This document shows positions 1-5,899 of a stretch of 7,181 bases of DNA, one piece after another; the stretch's first letter is position 1, and every line of letters starts with the position of its first letter. The stretch comes from Bacteroidales bacterium. GTDB taxonomy: Bacteria; Bacteroidota; Bacteroidia; Bacteroidales; VadinHA17. The notes beneath the pieces were generated by a model. The model made no database searches, had not been told where the DNA came from, and was given only the letters and a program-made list of their open reading frames with translations. Made by a program: the position numbers and the translations under genes. The stretch lies in contig JAFGXK010000065.1 in the NCBI GenBank assembly GCA_016936695.1, positions 1-7,181 on the forward strand, read 5' to 3'.

Positions 1-3000
1 CCTTCCCCAGACCATCACCTGGGAGTTGAGTATCTTATTACCGGCTGTAGCTTTCTGATCGCCGATCAGCCTGTTGGTCCACTGATTTGTTACCCTTACC
101 TCCAAAACGTTCGTCCCTTTCCTGACAAGTCCTGTGATTTCTGTCCTGAAAGGACTGGTCCAGAGTAATCCGGCATTCGTTCCGTTGATAAATACTTCGG
201 CCATATCCGCCACCTTGCCGAGCTCGAGAAATAGTTTCATTCCGGGTTTCAACCATGTTCCAGGGATCTTAAGAGTCTTTTTATAGATTGCGGTTCCTGA
301 AAAGTACATGATACCTGGATCATTGCTGGCGGTCCATGATTCGAGATTATTGAAGACGGCTTTTTCCGGTGCTCCCATTCCTGCCGGGAATGCCACTTCC
401 CACGGACCCGAAAGAGTTGCAAGAGGTTCGAATGATGATTCGGAAACTGGCATTTCAATGCTTCCGGTTTTCTTGCGGAACACTACGAAGAGCGATTTTC
501 CAGGGTCGAGATTAAGAGGCACAACAGTCGATTTATCTGTTATTGTATATCCGCAGGGTGTTATCGATCCGTTTATCGGATCCCATATTTCGGCCTCCAT
601 GCCGGAAACCCTGAATCTGAATTCAGTGTCAAGCCTTTTATCAGAAGAGTTTACAATGAAATAGAAATCCGCATCCATGGTGCTCCTGTGGATCCAGTTG
701 ATTTTCGAATCGAGCGGTAAGGAATATTCAACGTCGGGTTCTACTCCAAGTTTTTCCAGGACAATGCCGACAGGTGTTCCCCAGAATACCTTACCCTTGC
801 CTGCGATACGGTTTGTCCGGCTGATTCCATCAAGGTCTGCCCAAAGTTCGTTAGCCAGATTCCTGAATTCCTCATTATTGCCGGGATAACCCGAATAACC
901 CGGGGTATCCTTTGGCCCTGGACCTATCACCGTTGCTCCTGCCCTGACCAGTTCATGTATCCTTTTGAGCACATGAAGAGTCATCTTTTCCGTGTTAGGC
1001 AGCACCAGTACTGAATAGCTAATCCCGTCGGGAAGAACCAGCCTGCCATCTCCTGAAACGCTGATTCTGTTCAGCAGCACGTCGGCGTTGATGTAGTCAT
1101 AATCGTAGCCTTCGGGAGGAGCGGGAACAAGTCCTGTTCCCCAAACGGGCATTGTTGACGGAGCCCCTTCGTCAAGGAGGTAAACCAGATCGGCAACAAA
1201 TTTACCCTGCTGCAGCATGAAAGAGTTGCGGGCAAGGTATTTCATGAACGGACCGGCCTGGCCGGCCCAGGTTATATTGCGGTTAATATGAGTTCCGACC
1301 ATCGTGTTGCCCGGCTTTGTGTCGAGCGGCTGATGAGCGGAGGTGTGAAAGACGAAACGGTTTATGCCCTGGGCAAACCAATAGTCTCCGATCTTTTTTA
1401 GAGTATTCGGCGATTCATAGCCACCTCCGGTATAAGCCTCAGCGGCAACCAGCTTTTTCCCGTAAACATGCGAAGCCGAAGCAGCACCCCTGACGTCCTG
1501 GTAGTACATAAGTTCCGGATGAAGAGCCCTGTGCCAGAATTCCCCCATGGGTATATCAACATATTTCTTGCAAAGAAGTGCATCTTCAAGTATTTCGAGC
1601 GAGACACCGGAGGCTTCACCGTATGTGCTGATTCCCTGCTTATTGAGAAAATCCGTAATGACAGCGTAGTGGTTTTCTGCAAACATATCGGCAAGAGTGC
1701 GCCGGAAGTCCCAGAGAACCCGGTCGCTCACATCCGCGTTAAGCATAACCCTTCCTGAAAGACATGGCAGGAATGGCTTAAGATCATAACCTCTCCGGTT
1801 TTTGAACTCCGTTAGCATGTTGTCGGTCCAGTTCTGCATTCCGGCTTCCCAGCTGTCGAGCATTACGCTTTGGAGTGTCTTGCCGTAAAGCGGACCAAGG
1901 GCTGCTGCAAGGGGTTCGGTGTATGCTTTTAAGTAGGCCGTGGTATGATCCCTGCTTAGCTTATCGACTTCGTATCCCGATCCTGCCGGTACAGAAGGCC
2001 TGTTCCTTGCACCTGTGAGAGAATAACCGAAACGCATTACGGTCCAGTTGCCGGCCGGCACCTTCCAGTTTAGCTGCCCGTCTTCAGTCATCATCGCGGT
2101 GAGATCGATAACTGATTCAGGATCGATCCCTGAATCGGGAACCAGTTCGCCCGACTCAACCGGGTCGTAGCTGAAGAGGTGATAGAAACCTGCCTTGTCC
2201 TCCCACCTGTGTATCCTCGAACCTGAATGCAGCTTAATTTCGCCAAAGGTGTAAGCCGTGTCGGGCGGATTGATGATCTCTTTCATCACATCATCTGGTC
2301 GCATGGGAGCGCCGGTGAATTCTATCCTGAAATACTTCCCTGTTACAGCAGGGAAAGAAAATGTGGCAACCTTTCCGGCACGGTAAAGCTGGGCTCCGGG
2401 GAAAAGTGCAATTGTCCGGAAATCTGTCCCGTTGTTGCCTGCCAGAATTTTCCCCACCGGTATTCCGGCACGATTGGCAAGAGTGAGTGCCCGGGCAGTA
2501 TAAGGTTCTTCAAAAGCATACTGTATCCAGATCCCCTTCTTTTCTTTCCCTGAGGATATTCTGACCGAACTGTTAAGGTCATCATCGAGCAAAGCTGAAG
2601 GATCGATATCCCCCGATCCGGTGGTGGCAGCCGGGGCTTTCGGAGCAGCTACGGTCTCCTCCGGGGGTGTAGGGAATGCAAGTACCACACAATCCTTGTA
2701 GAATACAGGCACAGGTTTCGGTGAGTTGGAGAGATTCCTTATCTGGCCTTCAAATGAAGGCGGATCCGGGAGTTTGCCTGTAAAACTCAGCGGCCCCATG
2801 AGATTCATTTCACTCCAGACCAGTTTCTTCATAGCCTGTTCGGGTTTGACCCATGGTCCTCCTGTAAGGCTCCATCCCGCTGAGCTGAAAATTGTCATCT
2901 CAAGTCCGAGCCTATCCGCTTCGGAGGCTGTATGGCGAACAGCATCAAACCATTCAGGCGACCTGAACAGTATCTTGTTTTCGACCGTCTGGCCTTGTCC

Positions 3001-3252
3001 GGCAGCCACATCCGCAAGATGCATGCCCCCGATGCCGACACGTTTCATCCACTCGAGATCCTTTGTTATCCCTTCCTTTGTAATATTGCTGTTTGTCCAG
3101 TGCCACCAGGTACGGGGAAAGGCAGACTCCGGGGGTTCCCTGAATCCGTCAGCCATTGAAGCTGCATCTTCCTGACCTGATACAGTAAGAGTAAGTGAAA
3201 TCAGGAACATTATCACCGGAATCAGGTGAAACCCTAAACTTAACCTGTGCAT
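1..3252 (-). CDS. GH106 alpha-L-rhamnosidase-like glycoside hydrolase, C-terminus cut off by window edge
   Basis: The minus-strand frame stays open for 1084 codons from the ATG at 3252 to the window edge, so the stop is missing; by comparison with the family, probably a few tens of residues are lost. Residues 1-26 form a Sec signal peptide (hydrophobic 10-24, cleavage probably near VSG/Q), so the enzyme is exported. The mature start carries the GH106 signature around W49-W50-H51-W52 with NIT and GIGGMH following. An Ala/Pro/Thr-rich stretch (about 194-214) leads into a probable carbohydrate-binding beta-sandwich (about 213-350, DDDLNSS and IQYAFEEPYTAR). The catalytic barrel follows; acidic residues in conserved-looking motifs are D466/E469 (MLDSWEAG), E546 (YGEASG) and E605 (AAEAYTGG), but I cannot say which are catalytic. 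From G949 a GH2-like sugar-binding sandwich begins (GPWEVAF, then VADMAEVFING at 1014-1024). The family removes terminal alpha-L-rhamnose from pectic and other glycans; the substrate here is unknown. It lies 30 bp downstream of the DUF1080 lipoprotein gene and is probably cotranscribed with it. No clear Shine-Dalgarno precedes the ATG. Confidence 0.9.
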   Translation of the reverse strand, partial: MHRLSLGFHLIPVIMFLISLTLTVSGQEDAASMADGFREPPESAFPRTWWHWTNSNITKEGITKDLEWMKRVGIGGMHLADVAAGQGQTVENKILFRSPEWFDAVRHTASEADRLGLEMTIFSSAGWSLTGGPWVKPEQAMKKLVWSEMNLMGPLSFTGKLPDPPSFEGQIRNLSNSPKPVPVFYKDCVVLAFPTPPEETVAAPKAPAATTGSGDIDPSALLDDDLNSSVRISSGKEKKGIWIQYAFEEPYTARALTLANRAGIPVGKILAGNNGTDFRTIALFPGAQLYRAGKVATFSFPAVTGKYFRIEFTGAPMRPDDVMKEIINPPDTAYTFGEIKLHSGSRIHRWEDKAGFYHLFSYDPVESGELVPDSGIDPESVIDLTAMMTEDGQLNWKVPAGNWTVMRFGYSLTGARNRPSVPAGSGYEVDKLSRDHTTAYLKAYTEPLAAALGPLYGKTLQSVMLDSWEAGMQNWTDNMLTEFKNRRGYDLKPFLPCLSGRVMLNADVSDRVLWDFRRTLADMFAENHYAVITDFLNKQGISTYGEASGVSLEILEDALLCKKYVDIPMGEFWHRALHPELMYYQDVRGAASASHVYGKKLVAAEAYTGGGYESPNTLKKIGDYWFAQGINRFVFHTSAHQPLDTKPGNTMVGTHINRNITWAGQAGPFMKYLARNSFMLQQGKFVADLVYLLDEGAPSTMPVWGTGLVPAPPEGYDYDYINADVLLNRISVSGDGRLVLPDGISYSVLVLPNTEKMTLHVLKRIHELVRAGATVIGPGPKDTPGYSGYPGNNEEFRNLANELWADLDGISRTNRIAGKGKVFWGTPVGIVLEKLGVEPDVEYSLPLDSKINWIHRSTMDADFYFIVNSSDKRLDTEFRFRVSGMEAEIWDPINGSITPCGYTITDKSTVVPLNLDPGKSLFVVFRKKTGSIEMPVSESSFEPLATLSGPWEVAFPAGMGAPEKAVFNNLESWTASNDPGIMYFSGTAIYKKTLKIPGTWLKPGMKLFLELGKVADMAEVFINGTNAGLLWTSPFRTEITGLVRKGTNVLEVRVTNQWTNRLIGDQKATAGNKILNSQVMVWGR

Positions 3253-3282
3253 TGTGATCAGTGTTATCGGTAACGGAAATTT

Positions 3283-4563
3283 TTAAAGCTCTGTCAATTG
3301 CAGATTCCTCCACCTTACTTTTATGCCTCCTCCGCTGTGTATCTGGAGAAGGATCCTTCCTTTGCCCTGCCCAATCTTCTCATCATTCATATCTGTCATC
3401 ACCTCACCATTTAGCCAGGTGGTAATTTTGTCGCCGGTAACCTTGATCCTCATGGTGTTCCAGTCGTCTTTTTTCAGAATATTCTCCTTTTCGTCAGGAA
3501 TCTGCCATATCCATCCTCTTCCATACGATTCATAAATACCTCCGGTGTCATTTCCGGGAGGTGCAACTTCCACCTGCCATCCCGATATCTGAACCCCCGT
3601 TTTGATGTACGAACGGATAAATACTCCGCTATTACCGTTTGCCTCCTGCTTGAATTCGAGGCTCAGATCAAAATCATTGTAATATTTCGTTGTTCCAAGA
3701 TAACCGTACTCCTTGTCGGGTCCGCTTTCGCAAACCAGTTCTCCGTCCTTAACATACCATAATTCAGTTCCGTATATCTCCCATCCGGTGAGGTCGGTCC
3801 CGTTGAAAAGGTTTTCCTGTTTGGGTTTCCTGGGCAACTCCTTAATTTTCATATTTCTGAACCACACCCTGTTTCCATGGTCCTGGAGGGCGAAGACTCC
3901 GCTTCTGGCCAACCCGTATTCAGGGGCATTATCCCATTTACCGCTGTTCTTTCTGGTAAACCAGTCTTCGGTCCATGCCTCAAATTCAAGTACTTTCTGT
4001 CCATTGAGCCAGTGCTCGACATGGCCGTTGTCAAACACTATTCTGGAATTGTTCCATGTCATGGCCTTATTCAGCACTTTTTTGGCCGGATCACAGGTGT
4101 ACATGGCATAATCGGCTCCTGCTTTCTGCCATTCTTCGATAGGATTGGGAAATCCAACATCATCGATCAGCTGGTACTCCGGTCCGGTCACATAGGGAAC
4201 TTTCAGTTCCGGTCTCTCAACCACATGATAAAGAAGCCCGCTGTTGCCTCCTTCGGAAATCTTCCAGTCGAAGTCGATTATGAAGTTTTCATATTCGCTG
4301 GTCGTGACAATATAACCCGTGCTGTCGCTTCCAAGTCCGAGCGAGGTAAGAACCCCCTTTTCAACCTGCCAGGGGGCAATGTCAACTTTCTCTCCTTTGA
4401 AATCACGCCAGCCATCAAGGGTTTGGCCATCGAACAGCAGTGACCAGCCTTCCGCGATCTCCTGTTCGGTCAGTACGTTGGTTTTCTTGTCGCATCCGGA
4501 AAAAATTATCCCGGCCACAAGGATCCCCAGAAAAAAAGTAACGTTCTTTTTCATATTTTTCAT
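3283..4563 (-). CDS. Tandem DUF1080 (3-keto-disaccharide hydrolase-like) lipoprotein
   Basis: This 426-residue protein has a lipoprotein signal: Lys-rich start, hydrophobic core about 8-20, lipobox FSGC with C24 as the lipidated residue. It contains two copies of the DUF1080 (PF06439-type) concanavalin-like beta-sandwich, about 41-243 and 250-426. Paired landmarks are LFDGQTLDGW (43-52) and LFNGTDLTGW (252-261), NSGLLYH (107) and NSGVFIR (311), HWLNGQ (184) and TWLNGE (382), and a closing W/F-R-N-M/L-x-I/L strand in each. DUF1080 members are linked to hydrolysis or elimination of 3-keto-glycosides; others may only bind sugar. The two halves are clearly diverged, so they may not share one function. 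The residues after the Cys (DKKTN) do not form the acidic surface-export signal described in Bacteroides, so the periplasmic face is as likely as the cell surface. The start could be M1 or M4; both keep the signal intact. It is the first gene of the leftward pair. Confidence 0.88.
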   Translation of the reverse strand: MKNMKKNVTFFLGILVAGIIFSGCDKKTNVLTEQEIAEGWSLLFDGQTLDGWRDFKGEKVDIAPWQVEKGVLTSLGLGSDSTGYIVTTSEYENFIIDFDWKISEGGNSGLLYHVVERPELKVPYVTGPEYQLIDDVGFPNPIEEWQKAGADYAMYTCDPAKKVLNKAMTWNNSRIVFDNGHVEHWLNGQKVLEFEAWTEDWFTRKNSGKWDNAPEYGLARSGVFALQDHGNRVWFRNMKIKELPRKPKQENLFNGTDLTGWEIYGTELWYVKDGELVCESGPDKEYGYLGTTKYYNDFDLSLEFKQEANGNSGVFIRSYIKTGVQISGWQVEVAPPGNDTGGIYESYGRGWIWQIPDEKENILKKDDWNTMRIKVTGDKITTWLNGEVMTDMNDEKIGQGKGRILLQIHSGGGIKVRWRNLQLTEL

Positions 4564-4586
4564 ATTTAAAGTTGCTTAATATTTCC

Positions 4587-4601
4587 GCCGGAGCCTCCGG
4601 C
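4587..4601. repeat. GC-rich perfect palindrome in the lipoprotein leader
   Basis: Two 7-bp arms, GCCGGAG and CTCCGGC, flank a single central C. The element lies 23 bp upstream of the lipoprotein ATG, inside an otherwise A/T-rich region. As RNA it would fold as a 6-bp stem with a 3-nt loop. No T-run follows on either strand, so it is not a standard intrinsic terminator. It could be an operator, or a leader hairpin that affects message stability or ribosome access. Confidence 0.6.
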
Positions 4602-4616
4602 ATGGGTTTAGAGTGC

Positions 4617-4636
4617 TTAAAGTTATCAAACTTTAA
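4617..4636. repeat. Inverted repeat TTAAAGTT-N4-AACTTTAA, possible operator
   Basis: Perfect 8-bp arms (4617-4624 and 4629-4636) flank the spacer ATCA. A third copy of the half-site TTAAAGTT occurs at 4566-4573, two bases upstream of the lipoprotein start codon. The repeat sits in the middle of the divergent intergenic region and covers the candidate leftward -7 element. This arrangement resembles a dimeric repressor or activator site, but A/T-rich palindromes also arise by chance and no regulator gene is visible. Confidence 0.5.
4618..4625 (-). promoter_or_regulatory. Candidate leftward -7 element (TAACTTTA) for the lipoprotein-GH106 operon
   Basis: Read on the minus strand this is TAACTTTA, one mismatch from the Bacteroidota -7 consensus TAnnTTTG. 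A TTG lies about 22 bp upstream on the same strand as a possible -33 element. Transcription would start near 4608-4611, giving a leader of roughly 45-50 nt that contains the GC-rich palindrome. The match is imperfect, so this is a weak call. Confidence 0.3.
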
Positions 4637-4669
4637 TTCTTTTTGGGCAACTCTTAGTCACATTTTCCC

Positions 4670-4677
4670 TAATTTTG
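4670..4677 (+). promoter_or_regulatory. Probable -7 promoter element (TAATTTTG) for the DUF5063 operon
   Basis: TAATTTTG matches the Bacteroidota sigma-70-type -7 consensus TAnnTTTG exactly. The nearest TTTG upstream (4642-4645) leaves a 24-bp spacer, longer than usual, so the -33 element is poor. The implied transcript would begin near 4684 and have a short leader of about 18 nt before the ATG at 4702. This also argues against the in-frame TTG at 4675 as a start, because it lies inside the element. Confidence 0.55.
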
Positions 4678-4701
4678 CAGGTCTGTTTATTAAAATTTAA
4701 C

Positions 4702-5322
4702 ATGACCAGCAAGAACGATCCTGTTTATTCCCGGAACGTCGTCGAGTTTACTGCAGCGGCGATGGAATTTTGCAAATATGCGGAGCATGCAGGCCAGATG
4801 AAGGGAGACGAATTGCTCAGGATACTTCAGCGCATCCTGCCTTACCTTTATATCAAGGCATCATTGCTTCCCTCGCTCGAACCTTATTTTGATGACGGAA
4901 ATGAAAAATTCGTAACTGAGGCCGACTGGTTCAGGATTCATGATGAGCTGAGAAATAAATTCGGGACAGCAGATGATTATATTGATCTGGCTGATGAGAA
5001 GTTCAATGAAGCCGAAGGACCGGTGGTTTCCAGCATTTCAGAGAACATGGCTGATATCTACCAGGACCTTAAGAATTTTTTGCTGCTCTACCAGACAGGA
5101 ACTCAGGAGGTCATGAATGACGCTGTGTGGGAATGCAAAATTAATTTCGAGGATTACTGGGGACAAAAACTGGTGAACTCACTGAAAGCGATACATAAAT
5201 TCATTTATTCTGGAGAAGAGATTGGTAAGGCTGTACCCCGCGATGCAGATGACGCAGAAAGGAAAACATCCGACTGGTTTATTTCAAGAAGACAAAAGGA
5301 AAGCAGAGGAGATGGAAACTAA
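4702..5322 (+). CDS. DUF5063 domain protein, function unknown
   Basis: This 206-residue, acidic, mostly helical, cytoplasmic protein has no signal peptide or membrane segment. It matches what I recognise as the DUF5063 family of Bacteroidota: an N-terminal helix VVEFTAAAMEFCKYAE (13-28), LLRILQRILPYLYIKAS (38-54), an acidic Trp segment TEADWF (72-77), SISENMADIYQDLKNF (111-126) and NFEDYWGQKLVNSLKAIHK (148-166). No catalytic or metal-binding motif is apparent. The ATG at 4702 is preferred to an in-frame TTG at 4675, which lies in the promoter element; the A/T-rich sequence before the ATG (AAAATTTAAC) is typical of the phylum. The stop overlaps the exonuclease start by 11 bp, so it is first in an operon with a nuclease and an rRNA methyltransferase. 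A role in RNA or ribosome metabolism is suggested only by this context. Confidence 0.85.
   Translation: MTSKNDPVYSRNVVEFTAAAMEFCKYAEHAGQMKGDELLRILQRILPYLYIKASLLPSLEPYFDDGNEKFVTEADWFRIHDELRNKFGTADDYIDLADEKFNEAEGPVVSSISENMADIYQDLKNFLLLYQTGTQEVMNDAVWECKINFEDYWGQKLVNSLKAIHKFIYSGEEIGKAVPRDADDAERKTSDWFISRRQKESRGDGN
5312..5322 (+). other. Stop/start overlap ATGGAAACTAA, DUF5063 to exonuclease
   Basis: The 11 bp hold the exonuclease start (ATG GAA ACT) and, in another frame, the last codons and TAA stop of the DUF5063 gene. A ribosome finishing the first gene would lie on the next start codon, so termination-reinitiation coupling is likely. The same 11 bp recur at 5889-5899. Confidence 0.7.
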
Positions 5323-5899
5323 CGGATATGCAGAGACAATTTCGGAAGAGGAACTTGGGAAGTGCGAACTATCGTGGTTCAGGGGAGAAATTGTCCTTAT
5401 AGAGGACATGGCGGCCTTCAATGATACATTCCCGAGGCTGAAGGGATCAAAGGTCCTGGGCTTTGACACCGAAACAAAACCTTCCTTTAAAAAAGGAAGG
5501 AAAAACAAGGTCTCCCTGATTCAGCTTGCAAATGATGATCTTGCATGCCTTATCAGGATAAACAAAATAGGTATGCCTCATCAGCTTGCCGGGCTTCTTG
5601 CAGATGAAAATGTAATCAAGGCAGGTGTGGCCGTCCATGATGATATCCGTTTTCTGAAAAGCGTTCGCGGATTTGAACCCCTGGGTTTTGTCGACCTCCA
5701 GAAATTTGTCAGGGATTTTGGCATCCAGGTTTCAGGTCTGAAAAAACTGGCGGCAATAGTGCTGGGATTCAGAATATCAAAACGCCAGCAGGTTACCGAC
5801 TGGGAAGCCGATCAACTCTCCGAAGCCCAGCTTGTGTATGCCGCAACCGATGCCTGGGTATGTCACCAGATTTATAAAAAGCTTGTGAATGGAAACTAA
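5312..5899 (+). CDS. Stand-alone DEDDy 3'-5' exonuclease (RNase D/WRN-exo fold)
   Basis: This 195-residue protein is essentially a single exonuclease domain. The motifs are Exo I FDTET with D52 and E54, Exo II AGVAVHDD with D111 the likely ligand, and Exo III YAATDAW with Y176 and D180; together they make the DEDDy two-metal active site. SLIQLAN (68-74) is the usual strand after Exo I. RNase D is longer because it carries HRDC domains, absent here; the compact form is common in Bacteroidota. The substrate could be structured RNA 3' ends or DNA and cannot be read from the sequence. The ATG at 5312 is chosen over an upstream in-frame TTG (5222) because the extra residues lie within DUF5063 coding sequence and do not look like exonuclease. 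A purine-rich stretch (AAAGGAAAGCAGAGGAG) precedes this ATG. The gene overlaps both neighbours by 11 bp. Confidence 0.9.
   Translation: METNGYAETISEEELGKCELSWFRGEIVLIEDMAAFNDTFPRLKGSKVLGFDTETKPSFKKGRKNKVSLIQLANDDLACLIRINKIGMPHQLAGLLADENVIKAGVAVHDDIRFLKSVRGFEPLGFVDLQKFVRDFGIQVSGLKKLAAIVLGFRISKRQQVTDWEADQLSEAQLVYAATDAWVCHQIYKKLVNGN
5480..5500. repeat. Perfect 9-bp hairpin inside the exonuclease gene
   Basis: CCTTCCTTT and AAAGGAAGG flank a 3-nt AAA loop, just downstream of the Exo I codons. On the minus strand the hairpin is followed by TTTTGTTTC, which looks like a weak antisense terminator. The encoded residues (PSFKKGRK) fit a basic segment expected after Exo I in this family, so codon constraint may explain the repeat. 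Confidence 0.45.
5889..5899 (+). other. Stop/start overlap ATGGAAACTAA, exonuclease to methyltransferase
   Basis: This is the same 11-bp string and reading-frame arrangement as the preceding junction: the upstream protein ends Gly-Asn-stop and the downstream one starts Met-Glu-Thr. It implies reinitiation of ribosomes leaving the exonuclease gene. Confidence 0.7.

Noticed and set aside
308..664. 118-codon plus-strand open frame opposite the GH106 C-terminal region
   Set aside because: The minus strand here encodes the conserved sugar-binding sandwich; the plus frame has no family features.
2726..3175. 149-codon plus-strand open frame opposite the GH106 gene
   Set aside because: It is antisense to clearly family-like coding sequence, rich in Ser/Pro as expected of a shadow frame, and has no recognisable domain.
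3253..3282. Possible terminator or promoter between the lipoprotein and GH106 genes
   Set aside because: The 30-bp gap has only a 4-bp-arm imperfect palindrome and no stem with a T-run or TAnnTTTG element, so cotranscription is the simpler reading.
3877..4443. 188-codon plus-strand open frame opposite the DUF1080 lipoprotein
   Set aside because: It lies fully antisense to a well-supported gene, its translation resembles no family I know, and its length follows from the codon bias of the opposite strand.
4675..4701. Upstream TTG start that would add nine residues to the DUF5063 protein
   Set aside because: The TTG overlaps the TAATTTTG promoter element, and the ATG at 4702 has a typical A/T-rich start region and begins near the conserved domain.
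5222..5311. Longer exonuclease start at TTG 5222
   Set aside because: The extra 30 residues overlap DUF5063 coding sequence and show no exonuclease-like features; the ATG at 5312 follows a purine-rich stretch and mirrors the next junction.
5489..5495. A AAA AAG heptamer as a programmed -1 frameshift site in the exonuclease gene
   Set aside because: The reading frame divides the run as AAA AAA G, not A AAA AAG, and the zero frame encodes the complete exonuclease, so no frameshift is needed.
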